Source of the DNA: Marivirga sericea | GTDB lineage: Bacteria; Bacteroidota; Bacteroidia; Cytophagales; Cyclobacteriaceae | Direction: 5' to 3' | Assembly: GCF_900177665.1 (NCBI RefSeq) | Contig: NZ_FXAW01000003.1 | Span: 24,395 to 88,394, forward strand | Length of the DNA: 64,000 nucleotides | Shown: positions 1-10,071 of the stretch, piece by piece | How positions within the stretch are numbered: position 1 is the first letter of the stretch | How the letters are laid out: every line of letters starts with the position of its first letter | Program-made: the position numbers and the translations under genes | The notes under the pieces: model-generated | What the model was told of the DNA's origin: nothing | Database searches by the model: none | The model's input: the letters and a program-made list of their open reading frames with translations, nothing else

Positions 1-881
1 GGCGAAGGAACAAAAATTACTGGTTTCCCCACTACCTGTAATTCAGATACTGATAAAGCCCCTGCTCGGGAAATAATTATGTCTGCAGCAGCATAAGCTT
101 CATCCATGTTTTTAATGAATTCCAAAACCTTCACTTGTTTAGGATCAGAATCATTTGCTCTAGTCGTCATTTCAGTATGATACAACTTCCCAGTTTGCCA
201 TAGCATTTGATAATCTTCTTGTGCTAACACACCTAAATTTTGGGCAATACTTTCATTTATAGTTCTTGCTCCCAAGCTTCCACCTAAAACCAAAATGGTC
301 TTTTTGCTTTCATCTAGATCAAAGCTTTTTATAGCTATTGATCGCTTAGGTAAATTCAATAAATTTTTTCTTATGGGGTTTCCAGTTACATTTAATTTTT
401 GAGCTGGAAAATATTTATCCATTCCCTCATAAGCCACACAAATTTGCTTAACTTTTTTCTTCAACCATTTATTGGTCAAGCCTGCATAAGAATTCTGCTC
501 TTGCAACAGACAAGGGATCCCTAAGTTCGAAGCTGCTCTTAATGTAGGCCCACTAGCGTATCCACCCACTCCCACTACAGCATCTGGCTTAAAGTTCTTC
601 ACAATCCTGCCAGCTTGTTTCAAGCTATTCAATAGCTTAAATGGAAAACTCAAATTCTTCAATGTCAAGCTTCTTTGAATACCTGCTATAGGTAAACCAA
701 AAATTTTATAACCCGCCTCAGGCACTTTTTGCATTTCCATTTTCCCTTCAGCTCCTACAAACAGAACATCCGCATTTGGCAATTGCTTTTTAATTTCATC
801 AGCAATTGCTAATGCAGGAAAAATATGTCCTCCAGTGCCTCCACCGCTCAAAATAAATCGATATGGTCGTTGCATATCCAT
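1..881 (-). CDS. murG: MurG, UDP-GlcNAc:lipid I transferase (C-terminal end beyond window)
   Basis: Peripheral membrane glycosyltransferase that adds GlcNAc to lipid I to make lipid II. The ATG at 881 directly follows the ftsW stop codon (882-884), so the two genes abut; a second in-frame ATG lies at 875. The reading frame is open to base 1. It starts MDMQRPYRFILSGGGTGGH, carrying the glycine-rich GGTGGH donor loop, and near the window edge has ISRAGALSVSELQ followed by GKPVIFVPSP, the acceptor/UDP-GlcNAc motif of the family. About 293 of the usual 360 or so residues are present. It is the last visible gene of the dcw operon; murC and ftsQ/A/Z would be expected beyond the left edge. Confidence 0.95.
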   Translation of the reverse strand, partial: MDMQRPYRFILSGGGTGGHIFPALAIADEIKKQLPNADVLFVGAEGKMEMQKVPEAGYKIFGLPIAGIQRSLTLKNLSFPFKLLNSLKQAGRIVKNFKPDAVVGVGGYASGPTLRAASNLGIPCLLQEQNSYAGLTNKWLKKKVKQICVAYEGMDKYFPAQKLNVTGNPIRKNLLNLPKRSIAIKSFDLDESKKTILVLGGSLGARTINESIAQNLGVLAQEDYQMLWQTGKLYHTEMTTRANDSDPKQVKVLEFIKNMDEAYAAADIIISRAGALSVSELQVVGKPVIFVPS

Positions 882-2063
882 TTAAGCTGCCTCTTTTTTA
901 GGTAAATTAGAAAATTGCTTTTTACTCAATGCATCTGGAGTTTCTTCAATTTCACCTCGACTCACACTTAGAATGATTCCCATTGCTATCCCAGTAAATA
1001 GCAAAGATGTTCCTCCCATGCTTAGCAAAGGAAGTGGTAAGCCTGTAATGGGACCTAAACCTACTGCAACACCCATATTTACCATTGCTTGAATGACTAT
1101 GGCAAAACTGAGCCCGGCTGAAAGTAATCCTCCGTAAGCTCTTCCACTAGCTGCTGCAGCTTTCATTCCGCGATAAAGTAAAGTTAGGTAAAGCATAATG
1201 ACAATGCCTGCTCCGATCATTCCGTATTCTTCTACCACAATGGCAAAGATAAAATCTGAAAAGGCTTCAGGTAAAAAATTTCGCTGACTGCTGTTGCCTG
1301 GCCCTTTTCCAGTAACTCCTCCTGTTGCTACTGCAATGTAGGACTGCTGCGCCTGAAATGGGATATTTTCTTTGCTTATGAAGTTTTCTACTCTACTTAT
1401 GGCCGTTTCCCCTCTTTGCCCTACTACCATGGCAATACTGACCGCAAAAACACCCACAAAAGCCAACATGGCTAAATATTTAACAGGTATTCTTCCAATG
1501 AATAGAAGCAGCATACAAGTTAAGAACAACAATATGGCTGTTGACAAATTAGTCATAGCTATTAATCCGCAGATCACACCACACCATAAAAGCATTGGAA
1601 TTAATGCCTTTTTAAAATCGTTGATATTTTGCTGTCGTTTGGACAGCATTCCAGCTAAATTGATGATTAAGGCCAATTTTGCCAAATCTGAAGGCTGAAA
1701 CGATTGATTAATAAATGGAATCGTGATCCATCTCGAAGCACTGTTAAGATTCACACCGAACTGCCAAGCAAAAATCAAAAGTGGCACTGATAGCCATAAA
1801 GCTAAACGCGATATTTTAGAGTAATACCGGTAATCTACTTTGTGTGCTACCCACATAGCGAAAAAACTCAGCAATACTAAGAAGCTATGGCGCAATAAAT
1901 AGTATTCTGTATTACCTCCATATTTAAAATAGGCAATAGTACCTGTTGCACTATAAACGACCAAAATACTGAGCATACCCAAAGCGAACACCACCGACCA
2001 AATAACGGGATCTCCTTTAAGGTGCTTATCAGCCCAGGCCTTTATGTTTTGAATGCTTAGCAT
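882..2063 (-). CDS. ftsW: FtsW, SEDS-family septal peptidoglycan glycosyltransferase
   Basis: Polytopic membrane protein of 393 residues. SEDS proteins polymerise lipid II and work with a class B penicillin-binding protein, here probably the neighbouring ftsI product. About ten hydrophobic segments are visible, plus the family signatures NLSTAILLFLTCMLLLFIG and the C-terminal GLPLPLLSMGGTSLLFTGI. The position between murD and murG is the standard FtsW position, which argues for FtsW over RodA. The gene overlaps the end of murD by 7 bp and abuts murG, indicating translational coupling. Confidence 0.95.
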   Translation of the reverse strand: MLSIQNIKAWADKHLKGDPVIWSVVFALGMLSILVVYSATGTIAYFKYGGNTEYYLLRHSFLVLLSFFAMWVAHKVDYRYYSKISRLALWLSVPLLIFAWQFGVNLNSASRWITIPFINQSFQPSDLAKLALIINLAGMLSKRQQNINDFKKALIPMLLWCGVICGLIAMTNLSTAILLFLTCMLLLFIGRIPVKYLAMLAFVGVFAVSIAMVVGQRGETAISRVENFISKENIPFQAQQSYIAVATGGVTGKGPGNSSQRNFLPEAFSDFIFAIVVEEYGMIGAGIVIMLYLTLLYRGMKAAAASGRAYGGLLSAGLSFAIVIQAMVNMGVAVGLGPITGLPLPLLSMGGTSLLFTGIAMGIILSVSRGEIEETPDALSKKQFSNLPKKEAA

Positions 2064-3430
2064 GACTGCGATAACTTTTTTAATTCTATTTCTCTCTCCA
2101 GTAATTGAAATGCCAATCGAAATTGGTTTCCACGATCTTCATAATTTTTATACAGGTCAAAACTGGCACAAGCAGGAGAGAGTAAAACGATTTCCCTGTC
2201 TTTTGATAGTTTATATCCCATTTTAACAGCTTCTTCCATTGACTGTGTCTCTTCAATTATTGGACATCTATTTTTGAAATGTTCCTTTATCTTGGTATTA
2301 TCTTTTCCCAAACAAATAATAGCTTTCACATTAGTACTGACCACATCTAATTGGCTATAATCATTTCCTTTGTCAACTCCTCCAACTATCCAAATGATCG
2401 GTCTCGTGAATGCATCTAAAGCGTAATAAACAGCATCTACGTTTGTCGCTTTAGAATCATTTATAAATTCAATACCATGGATGCTTCCCACAGATTCTAA
2501 TCGGTGCTGAATGCTTTTGAATTTTGGAAGGCTATCCGCAATTCTTTCATTCTTAATTTTAGCAAGTTTTGATGTTAAAATTGAAGCCATGGCGTTTGTC
2601 TGGTTATGTTTTCCTTTGATGGTCAGTAAATCTTGTGAAAAAGTGTGTCTCTGTTCATTTAAATTAATGATGATACCCGATGGATTTGCGTATGCGCCTT
2701 CATAGGGAATATCTTCAAATTTCAATTCAAGTAATTTGGATGCAAACTGATGTTTAGCAAGATTAGCTTTGATCAGATTATCTTCTGTATACAGCAGCGC
2801 GTAGTCTGCCTTATCTTGATTCTTAAAGAGGGAAAATTTAGATGCTACATAATTCTCAACTTTATAATCATATCTATCCAAGTGATCCGGAGTAATATTC
2901 AGTAAAAGAGCGATATGAGGTTTGAAATCAACGAATCCATCTATCTGAAAACTACTGCATTCCAGCACCCACCAATCATAATCTTGGCTGATTAGCTGTC
3001 CTGCCATGCTTTTCCCAATATTACCTCCTAATCCTACTGAGAGCCCTGCTTCTTTCAATATATGATAAGTTAGCATGGTCGTTGTAGACTTGCCGTTCGT
3101 ACCTGTTATTGCAATAATCTTTCCTTTGGTGTACTTAGAAGCAAATTCTAATTCATCAATTAATGGTATATTTTTAGCAAATGCTTTCTGCACAATCTCC
3201 ACGGAGGTAGCTATCCCCGGACTCTTGATGATTTTGTGGGCATTCAAGATTAATTCTTCCGTATGCTTCCCTTCTTCAAATGGAATTTCTGCTTGCACTA
3301 ATTTTGCTTTATTGGCTTCATTTATAATTCCAAAATCAGACACAAAAACATCATATCCCTTTGCTTTTGCCAGCAAAGCAGCACCAGTTCCGCTTTCTCC
3401 TGCTCCCAATATGATGATCCGTCTTTTCAC
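2057..3430 (-). CDS. murD: MurD, UDP-MurNAc-L-alanine:D-glutamate ligase
   Basis: Cytoplasmic ATP-dependent Mur ligase that adds D-Glu to UDP-MurNAc-L-Ala. It is 457 residues, normal for the family. The N-terminal Rossmann stretch is RRIIILGAGESGTGAALLAK; the ATP-binding P-loop is ITGTNGKSTTTMLTYHIL near residue 110; the central domain has NITPDHLDRY, and the C-terminal domain has FINDSKATNVDA and LLSPACASFDLYKNYEDRG. It overlaps ftsW by 7 bp and follows mraY after 63 bp. Confidence 0.96.
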   Translation of the reverse strand: MKRRIIILGAGESGTGAALLAKAKGYDVFVSDFGIINEANKAKLVQAEIPFEEGKHTEELILNAHKIIKSPGIATSVEIVQKAFAKNIPLIDELEFASKYTKGKIIAITGTNGKSTTTMLTYHILKEAGLSVGLGGNIGKSMAGQLISQDYDWWVLECSSFQIDGFVDFKPHIALLLNITPDHLDRYDYKVENYVASKFSLFKNQDKADYALLYTEDNLIKANLAKHQFASKLLELKFEDIPYEGAYANPSGIIINLNEQRHTFSQDLLTIKGKHNQTNAMASILTSKLAKIKNERIADSLPKFKSIQHRLESVGSIHGIEFINDSKATNVDAVYYALDAFTRPIIWIVGGVDKGNDYSQLDVVSTNVKAIICLGKDNTKIKEHFKNRCPIIEETQSMEEAVKMGYKLSKDREIVLLSPACASFDLYKNYEDRGNQFRLAFQLLEREIELKKLSQSC

Positions 3431-3493
3431 TTCTTCTTTTTACCTCTAATTTTTATCTCAATACTTTATTTCTTTTTTAAAAATTGCTAGACT

Positions 3494-4711
3494 TTATCTA
3501 AGCTTTAATGTCGCCACTGAAATAATAGCTAATAAAATACCCATAATCCAAAAGCGGTTTACAATCTTAGACTCATGAATTCCTTTCTTTTGATAATGAT
3601 GGTGTAATGGAGACATTAAAAATATTCTTTTGCCTTCGCCAAACCTCTTCTTTGTATATTTAAAATAACCTACCTGCAGAATGACTGAAAGATTTTCGAT
3701 TAAGAAAATACCGCATAGAACAGGTATTAATAATTCTTTTCTTATAACTAATGCTAAGACTGCTATAATTCCTCCGATAGAAAGACTCCCAGTATCTCCC
3801 ATAAAAACCTGCGCAGGATGTGTATTATACCATAGAAACCCAACACAGGCACCTACGAATGCAGCACAGAAAATCACGATCTCACCACTATTTGGAATAA
3901 ACATTATGTTGAGATATTGCGAGAAAATAGCGTTCCCAGATACATAGGCAAAGATGGCTAAGGCCAAACCAATGATGGCTGAAGTACCAGCAGCTAGTCC
4001 ATCAATTCCGTCCGTAATATTTGCTCCGTTACTCACTGCCGTCACAATAAAAATCACCCACAAAACGTAAATGATAACCGTATAGCCATCGGGCATGAAA
4101 GGAAAAATATTACTATAATCAAACTCATTGTCTTTGAAAAAAGGGATAGTTGTTACCATCGATTTCACATCTTCAAAGGAGGTTTCAGATACCATTCCCA
4201 CACCGTCAGAAACACTTACAGGTGACACAAATTCTCGTATCGTCACATCAGGATGATAAAACAATGTTAAACCTACAATTAGACCCAAACCGATCTGGCC
4301 AACGACTTTGAACTTACCTTGAAGCCCTTCTTTATTTTTCTTAAATACTTTTATGTAATCATCCAAAAATCCAATCAACCCCATCCAAACAGTGGAAACC
4401 AATAGCAAAATGATGTAAATATTGTCGATCTTAGAGAATAGTAACACCGGAATTACAATTGCCAAAATAATCATAATTCCTCCCATCGTTGGAGTCCCCG
4501 CTTTCTCAATTTGACCATCAAGCCCTAAATCTCTTACCGTTTCCCCAACTTGCTTTCTCCTGAGCTTATTAATCAATTGTTTTCCGAATGTAATCGTAAT
4601 CAGTAAAGAAAAAAGTGTCGCCATACCAGCTCTGAAGGAGATATACTGAAATACTCCTGCTCCAAGCAAGTCCATTTTTTTATTTAAGAAGTCGAATAAA
4701 TAATATAACAC
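3494..4711 (-). CDS. mraY: MraY, phospho-MurNAc-pentapeptide transferase
   Basis: Integral membrane enzyme that transfers phospho-MurNAc-pentapeptide to undecaprenyl phosphate to give lipid I. It is 405 residues, longer than the roughly 360 of E. coli MraY; the extra length is an insertion near residues 155-215 (about PVSVSDG to FMPDGYT), as is usual in Bacteroidota. Motifs: [23 protein letters not shown] with the catalytic Asp pair, [15 protein letters not shown], and the His-rich [11 protein letters not shown] loop. About ten membrane segments. The start lies 12 bp after murE. Confidence 0.96.
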   Translation of the reverse strand: MLYYLFDFLNKKMDLLGAGVFQYISFRAGMATLFSLLITITFGKQLINKLRRKQVGETVRDLGLDGQIEKAGTPTMGGIMIILAIVIPVLLFSKIDNIYIILLLVSTVWMGLIGFLDDYIKVFKKNKEGLQGKFKVVGQIGLGLIVGLTLFYHPDVTIREFVSPVSVSDGVGMVSETSFEDVKSMVTTIPFFKDNEFDYSNIFPFMPDGYTVIIYVLWVIFIVTAVSNGANITDGIDGLAAGTSAIIGLALAIFAYVSGNAIFSQYLNIMFIPNSGEIVIFCAAFVGACVGFLWYNTHPAQVFMGDTGSLSIGGIIAVLALVIRKELLIPVLCGIFLIENLSVILQVGYFKYTKKRFGEGKRIFLMSPLHHHYQKKGIHESKIVNRFWIMGILLAIISVATLKLR

Positions 4712-4723
4712 CTTTCTCTTTTT

Positions 4724-6190
4724 TTATTTATTATGTATTAAACTCAACATTTCATTAACTACTTCCTTATCATCGAAATGACTTCTCTCGCCTTTTACTT
4801 CCTGATAAGTTTCGTGACCTTTTCCAGCCACTAGTATGATATCACCTCTTTGCGCAAAACTGCATGCTAATTTAATTGCTTCTTTTCTATCAGGAAGATT
4901 GGTTACCTTTCTCACCTGAGAAACTGGCACGCCTTTTTGCATATCGGCAATGATTGCCTCTGGTTCTTCGTATCGCGGATTATCAGAAGTTAATATCACA
5001 CGATCACTAAATCTACAAGCTATTTCAGCCATTAGAGGTCTTTTAGTTGTATCTCTGTTTCCACCACAGCCCACTACTGTCAATACTTGTTCATTTCCGG
5101 TTCGTATATTATCAATAGTTTGTAACACATTCTCTAATGCATCTGGAGTATGAGCATAATCAACCACTGCTGTTATTCCAGCAGTATTAGGAACTTGCTC
5201 AAACCTCCCGTTCTTCAATTCAATTTGTGACAAATTCAACAGTATTTCTTCGGAGTCTTCTTCCAGCAAATGAGCTGTAGCATATGAAGCCAAAAGATTA
5301 TAAGCATTGAAATAACCAATTTGTCTGAACCACACATCTTTTTGTTCGATATTAAGCTCAAGCCCTTGAAGTGAGTTACTCAAAACTTTAGCTTTGTAAG
5401 TTGCCATCATTTTTAAGGAATAGGTATGCTTTGATGCTTTGCAATTTTGCAGCATTACCATCCCTCTTTTATCGTCTACATTAACCAAGGCAAATGCGTC
5501 AGCTGGCAAATCATCAAATAATTTCTTCTTGGCTTTAATGTAATTATCAAATGTTTTGTGATAATCTAAATGCTCATGTGAGATATTGGTGAAAACTGCT
5601 CCTGCTAACCTTAATCCTGCCATTCTCTCTTGTTCGATGGCATGGCTGCTTGCTTCCATAAAAACGATATTACACCCGGAATCTACCATTTTCTTCAAAA
5701 GAGCATTCAATTGCAATGCATCAGGCGTTGTATGGGTTGCTGGAATTACAGCCTGATTAATTTGATTTTGCACTGTAGAAATCATCCCTGTATGATAGCC
5801 CAGATTCATGAATAGCTGATGTAGGAGGCTCACCGTAGTGGTTTTACCATTTGTTCCCGTTACAGCTATCAATTTTAGCTTTTCTGATGGATGTCCAAAA
5901 TAATTATCGGCTATAATCCCCAAGGCTTTAGCTGAATTATCAGTCTGTACATAGGTTACCTCTGGATGGACTTTCGCAGGAATATCCTCGCATAGCACTG
6001 CAACAGCGCCTTGCTCAATAGCTTTGGAAATATATTCATGTCCGTCAACTTGAGTACCTTTAATAGCAACAAATACATCTCCAGCACCCACAATTCGAGA
6101 ATCGAACTGTATAGCATCAATGCCAATATCAGTCGCTCCCGAAATGCTAATCAATTTAACTTTATATAATATGTCTTTTAAATTCGCCAC
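4724..6190 (-). CDS. murE: MurE, UDP-MurNAc-tripeptide synthetase (meso-DAP type)
   Basis: Cytoplasmic Mur ligase of 488 residues that adds the third stem-peptide residue. The P-loop is AVTGTNGKTTTVSLLHQL near residue 115; the central domain has ITHTT-like HTTPDALQLN and FTNISHEHLDYH. The C-terminal domain contains DNPRYEEPEAI; the DNPR motif is known to specify meso-diaminopimelate over lysine, so the wall is predicted to be DAP-type. The start codon shares one base with the ftsI stop. No murF is present between murE and mraY, which is normal for this phylum's dcw cluster. Confidence 0.96.
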   Translation of the reverse strand: MANLKDILYKVKLISISGATDIGIDAIQFDSRIVGAGDVFVAIKGTQVDGHEYISKAIEQGAVAVLCEDIPAKVHPEVTYVQTDNSAKALGIIADNYFGHPSEKLKLIAVTGTNGKTTTVSLLHQLFMNLGYHTGMISTVQNQINQAVIPATHTTPDALQLNALLKKMVDSGCNIVFMEASSHAIEQERMAGLRLAGAVFTNISHEHLDYHKTFDNYIKAKKKLFDDLPADAFALVNVDDKRGMVMLQNCKASKHTYSLKMMATYKAKVLSNSLQGLELNIEQKDVWFRQIGYFNAYNLLASYATAHLLEEDSEEILLNLSQIELKNGRFEQVPNTAGITAVVDYAHTPDALENVLQTIDNIRTGNEQVLTVVGCGGNRDTTKRPLMAEIACRFSDRVILTSDNPRYEEPEAIIADMQKGVPVSQVRKVTNLPDRKEAIKLACSFAQRGDIILVAGKGHETYQEVKGERSHFDDKEVVNEMLSLIHNK

Positions 6191-8286
6191 TAACCTACAT
6201 CTAGTTTTATTGTACTCCCTTTCAATGCCCGCATACCAGGGTATTGTGATTGCTGACTCACTCTTCCTTTTTTTCCTTTAACTACTACATTTAAGCCTGT
6301 ATTTTCTAATAAATATAGTGCATCTCTTAATGTCATTCCTCTGACATCAGGCACAAGACCTTGCTGATGCTGATTATTAGGTTCCCATTTGATGGAGTTA
6401 TTATGAATAGAAGCTCGAACCCATTCCAGTTCCTGACCTTCCGTATGATTTGAAACCCCTAAGTAGTTTAACATTGCTGATAGATCGCTTTTATTACCTG
6501 CTTGAACCACCGGAAAGATACCAGTTTCAGGCTTTTCAGCTAATTGGTATTCTTCATGCATATTTAAATCTAAGGCAAAAATTTTATCCGCAATTTCTTT
6601 AAAAACAGGTGCTGCTACATCCGAACCATATTGCTGATATCCTTTGGGATTATCCATCACGACAATAGCAGAATACTTTGGGTTGTCTGCGGGAAAATAA
6701 CCCGCAAATGAGGTGTAGTATTGACGAACATACCTGCCATCTTTTAAACTCTGTGCTGTACCTGTTTTTCCAGCAATTTTGTATTCCGCATTATTAATAT
6801 TGGAAGCAGTTCCATTTTCCACTACTCCTTCCAGCATAGTTCTTAATTTGTTAAGGGTCTCCTTTGAACATATTTGATCACTAATAACACTAGTTTTAAA
6901 AGTATTAATTTCTTTATCTGTGCTCTTGATTGACTTCACCAAAAGTGGACGAATCATCCTACCATTGTTTGCAACTGCATTAAATAAGGTTAAGGTATGT
7001 AAAGGAGTCAGCTCCAAACCATAGCCATAAGCCATCCAGGGCAAAGTTATACCACTCCATTGTTTTATTGGTGGAATATTAGGCTTTCCCTCTCCTATCA
7101 TTTGGAATCCTAAAGGCTGGGTTACACCCATCGTTTTTAGATAATCTAGAAAGCGCTGTGGGTTCTCACGGAAAGTTTCATCTACTAATTTAGCGATGGC
7201 AATATTGGACGACTTCTCAAAAGCATCTCTAATGGAAATTGTTCCATATCCGCCTGGTTTATGATCTCTTACTTTTTCCTTATAAAATTTCAGTTCTCCA
7301 TCTCCTGTATCTATCGAATCAGAAAGCTGAATATTACGCTCTTCTAACAAAGCCATATAAGAGGCTAATTTAAAAGTAGATCCGGGTTCTCTTAATCCGT
7401 GACTCCCTACTGCATAATTGTAAACTTCTCCATATTTGCCATTTGACAGCTTCTTCAAATTAGAAATTGCTTTGATTTCACCTGTCTTCACTTCCATCAC
7501 CACCACACAACCCATATCTGCATCATGCTTGATCAAATGACTTAGAAGTGCTGATTCAGAAACATCTTGTAAATTGATATCAATAGTAGTTTGAATATCA
7601 AACCCATCCTTTGGTCTGATTTCAGAACCGTCATTAACGGGCCTCCAACTGCTTCCGGAGATTTTCTGAAATAGCGCCTTACCGTTAGTTCCAGCTAAGT
7701 ACTTGTTAAAACTATATTCCAGCCCGGCTCCATAATCATTCTCATTTAAAAAACCGATCGTTCTAAAGGCCAAATTGGAGAATGGTCTGAAACGCTTATC
7801 AGTCTTGGTAAAGATAACACCCCCGCCTAATCTTCCTTCTCGGAAAATCGGCCATGTTTCCATCTCTTTTTTCTTTTGATAGCCAATTAAGTCATTAGAA
7901 AGAAAAATGTATTGTTTGCCTTTTTGTCTGGCAGAAGTGATCTTTTGTTTATAATAAGTAGCGGTTTGTCCAAAGCTTTTAGACAGCATTAAGCTCAAAG
8001 AATCAATGCTTTCTCTAAACAAAGACTCTTCAGCGATGGTCGGGTCAAAGGCAACTTTATAGAAAGGCAAAGAGGTTGCTAATAAGCTGCCATTGTCTGA
8101 ATAAATATTCCCCCGAGTAGCTTTCACTTCCTGATAGCTCATATTAATCTCTTCCGCCATCTTTTGCCACTTATCACCTTCCATCCACTGGATGTGAAAA
8201 ATTTGGTACATGATGGCTCCTGCAAAAATGACAATCGCCAAAAATGCTAACCTCACTCTGAGCAGTATGGACTTCTTAATATTCAC
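6190..8286 (-). CDS. ftsI: FtsI/PBP3-type class B penicillin-binding protein with PASTA domain
   Basis: Septal DD-transpeptidase of 698 residues. An N-terminal membrane anchor (about residues 9-29) is followed by the PBP dimerisation domain and a transpeptidase domain with all three active-site motifs: SxxK as EPGSTFKLASY (Ser acylated by beta-lactams), SxN as EKSSNIAIAKL, and KTG as AGKTGTAQS. A single C-terminal PASTA domain runs from about residue 645 (LVPDVRGMTLRDALYLLENT) to the end, as is common in Bacteroidota FtsI/SpoVD-like proteins. It overlaps ftsL by 11 bp. Confidence 0.95.
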   Translation of the reverse strand: MNIKKSILLRVRLAFLAIVIFAGAIMYQIFHIQWMEGDKWQKMAEEINMSYQEVKATRGNIYSDNGSLLATSLPFYKVAFDPTIAEESLFRESIDSLSLMLSKSFGQTATYYKQKITSARQKGKQYIFLSNDLIGYQKKKEMETWPIFREGRLGGGVIFTKTDKRFRPFSNLAFRTIGFLNENDYGAGLEYSFNKYLAGTNGKALFQKISGSSWRPVNDGSEIRPKDGFDIQTTIDINLQDVSESALLSHLIKHDADMGCVVVMEVKTGEIKAISNLKKLSNGKYGEVYNYAVGSHGLREPGSTFKLASYMALLEERNIQLSDSIDTGDGELKFYKEKVRDHKPGGYGTISIRDAFEKSSNIAIAKLVDETFRENPQRFLDYLKTMGVTQPLGFQMIGEGKPNIPPIKQWSGITLPWMAYGYGLELTPLHTLTLFNAVANNGRMIRPLLVKSIKSTDKEINTFKTSVISDQICSKETLNKLRTMLEGVVENGTASNINNAEYKIAGKTGTAQSLKDGRYVRQYYTSFAGYFPADNPKYSAIVVMDNPKGYQQYGSDVAAPVFKEIADKIFALDLNMHEEYQLAEKPETGIFPVVQAGNKSDLSAMLNYLGVSNHTEGQELEWVRASIHNNSIKWEPNNQHQQGLVPDVRGMTLRDALYLLENTGLNVVVKGKKGRVSQQSQYPGMRALKGSTIKLDVG

Positions 8287-8659
8287 CTTTCTCTACTACT
8301 ATTTTAAATGGTGGTTTTTCTGATTCTTTTAATCCTAGTTTCTTTACCTTTTTTGCAACTTCCGATTGCTTAGAAGCAAACATATACTCTGACTTCAATG
8401 TGGTATAATCTGCTCTTAAATCTTCCACTTCCTGATGGAGCTTATCAATTTTTCGCGTTGTTTTATCCGCATAGTGACTATTACCAATATAAAAAATACC
8501 CATCACTACCAAGAACAAAACATAAGGCAGATAATGAACAGGTAATCCTCCTTCAGCATTATTTCCGCCCAAGGCTTTATCCAACTTGGAGAAAATACTT
8601 CCGGAAGCTGAATCTTTCGCCTTATTCTTATCTTTTTTCTTAAATGTATTTTCCGTCAT
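8276..8659 (-). CDS. ftsL: FtsL-like divisome membrane protein
   Basis: 127-residue bitopic protein with a charged cytoplasmic N-terminus rich in Lys, one membrane segment (about 46-63, YLPYVLFLVVMGIFYIGN), then a periplasmic coiled coil (KIDKLHQEVEDLRADYTTLKS). FtsL is weakly conserved in sequence; the call rests on topology, size and position between rsmH and ftsI. It overlaps rsmH by 4 bp (ATGA-type) and ftsI by 11 bp. Confidence 0.85.
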   Translation of the reverse strand: MTENTFKKKDKNKAKDSASGSIFSKLDKALGGNNAEGGLPVHYLPYVLFLVVMGIFYIGNSHYADKTTRKIDKLHQEVEDLRADYTTLKSEYMFASKQSEVAKKVKKLGLKESEKPPFKIVVEKGEY

Positions 8660-9561
8660 AACTTTTCAGCTATTCTTAATTTCGCACTTCTAGCTCTGTT
8701 ATTACTTTCTAGCTCTTCTTCTTCAGCAGTTATAGGCTTTCTGTTGATGGCTTTAAATGGTTTTAACACATTGCCGTAGAAATCTTTTTCCTCTTCGCCA
8801 TCTAGTTTACCTTTATTGATGAAATTTTTCACTAATCGATCTTCCAAGCTGTGATAACTCATCACTACCAAACGACCACCTGGCTCAATTACATCTTCCA
8901 TCTGAAGTAAAACTTCTTCCAAAGCTTTTAATTCTTCATTCACCTCTATTCTTAGCGCTTGAAAAACTTGCGCATAATATTTATTTTCTCTACCGCGCTT
9001 AGCAAATCTTCCTAATATCTCCTTTAACTCCCCTATAGTGTTTATGGGACTGGCAGCCCTAGCTGAAACAATAGCAGAAGCCAAGGTTTTTGCATTTCGA
9101 ACTTCACCATAAAGACCAAATATTTTATGCAAGTCCCCTTCACTATATTCGTTCACAACTTGCTTTGCAGTTACCTCTGCATGCTGATCCATCCTCATGT
9201 CTAATTCTGCATCAAAACGAGTAGAAAAACCCCTTTCAGCCTTATTAAACTGGTGAGACGATACACCTAAGTCAGCTAAAACTCCATCAACCTGCTTAAT
9301 ACGATATAATTTTAAATACTTCTTTACAAATCGAAAATTAGCCGGAACAAACTCAAAACCAGGATGATCAATTGCGTCTGCATTCACCACTGCATCTTGA
9401 TCTTGGTCAAAACTAAAAAGCTTACCGCCTTCAAGTTTATCTAAAATGGCTTGTGAATGACCACCTCCACCGAAGGTTAAATCCACATAAATGCCATTGG
9501 GCTTAATAGCCAATCCTTCCAGACATTGCTGTAACATAACCGGTTCGTGATATTCGCTCAT
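8656..9561 (-). CDS. rsmH: RsmH, 16S rRNA (cytosine-1402-N4)-methyltransferase
   Basis: SAM-dependent methyltransferase of 301 residues acting on 16S rRNA; formerly MraW. The N-terminus has EPVMLQQCLEGL, then YVDLTFGGGGHSQAIL with the SAM-binding glycine loop, FDQDQDA, and VDGVLADLGVSSHQ. The C-terminal half has LEDRLVKNF near YHSLEDR, typical of the family. Located 6 bp after mraZ. Confidence 0.96.
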   Translation of the reverse strand: MSEYHEPVMLQQCLEGLAIKPNGIYVDLTFGGGGHSQAILDKLEGGKLFSFDQDQDAVVNADAIDHPGFEFVPANFRFVKKYLKLYRIKQVDGVLADLGVSSHQFNKAERGFSTRFDAELDMRMDQHAEVTAKQVVNEYSEGDLHKIFGLYGEVRNAKTLASAIVSARAASPINTIGELKEILGRFAKRGRENKYYAQVFQALRIEVNEELKALEEVLLQMEDVIEPGGRLVVMSYHSLEDRLVKNFINKGKLDGEEEKDFYGNVLKPFKAINRKPITAEEEELESNNRARSAKLRIAEKL

Positions 9562-9567
9562 ATGGGA

Positions 9568-10014
9568 TTAAGATTCAAAAAGGTGTTTCTCAGCCAATTC
9601 AGAAAATTCTTTCTGGTCTTTAATGAGATAGTCATCATATTTTGATGCATCCCATATTTCAACTCGATTACCCATCCCGACCACTATAGATTCCTTTTTC
9701 AACTCAGCAAAAGCCATCATATTCTTCGGAATCAAAATTCTACCAGCACTATCGAGTTCCACGATTGCATTGCCTCTAAAGAAATTGCGCTGTAGATTTC
9801 GGTACTCTGCATTGAATTCATTCAAACTGGCAATCTTTGAAAAAATCTTTTTGTATTCGAGCATTGGGTACAAAACTAAACAAGGCTCGAATCCTTTGCG
9901 CACCACTATTTCATCACCGCTACCCTCAGGTAGAGCATTTTTGATCTTGGCAGGCAAGACCATACGCCCTTTGGCGTCTAGCTTACAATCATATTCACCA
10001 GTGAAAAATGCCAT
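9568..10014 (-). CDS. mraZ: MraZ, transcriptional regulator of the dcw cluster
   Basis: DNA-binding protein of 148 residues with two SpoVT/AbrB-like repeats: the first is GEYDCKLDAKGRMVLPAKIK and the second IVELDSAGRILIPKNM, each with the DxKGR(hydrophobic)-LP(x)K signature. In E. coli MraZ binds repeats upstream of its own gene and represses the cluster. Equivalent repeats are visible here at 10072-10096, so autoregulation is likely. It is the first gene of the operon. Confidence 0.96.
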   Translation of the reverse strand: MAFFTGEYDCKLDAKGRMVLPAKIKNALPEGSGDEIVVRKGFEPCLVLYPMLEYKKIFSKIASLNEFNAEYRNLQRNFFRGNAIVELDSAGRILIPKNMMAFAELKKESIVVGMGNRVEIWDASKYDDYLIKDQKEFSELAEKHLFES

Positions 10015-10042
10015 GCTTATAGTTTACACAATTTCTTATATG

Positions 10043-10050
10043 CAAAGCTA
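10043..10050 (-). promoter_or_regulatory. Candidate -7 element of the dcw operon promoter
   Basis: Read on the minus strand this is TAGCTTTG, an exact match to the Bacteroidota -7 consensus TAnnTTTG, 28 bp upstream of the mraZ start codon. A clear -33 TTTG at 19 bp spacing is absent, which lowers confidence. The MraZ-type repeats lie just upstream, at about the -33 position. Confidence 0.45.
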
Positions 10051-10071
10051 AAACAATATGCGACATTTCAT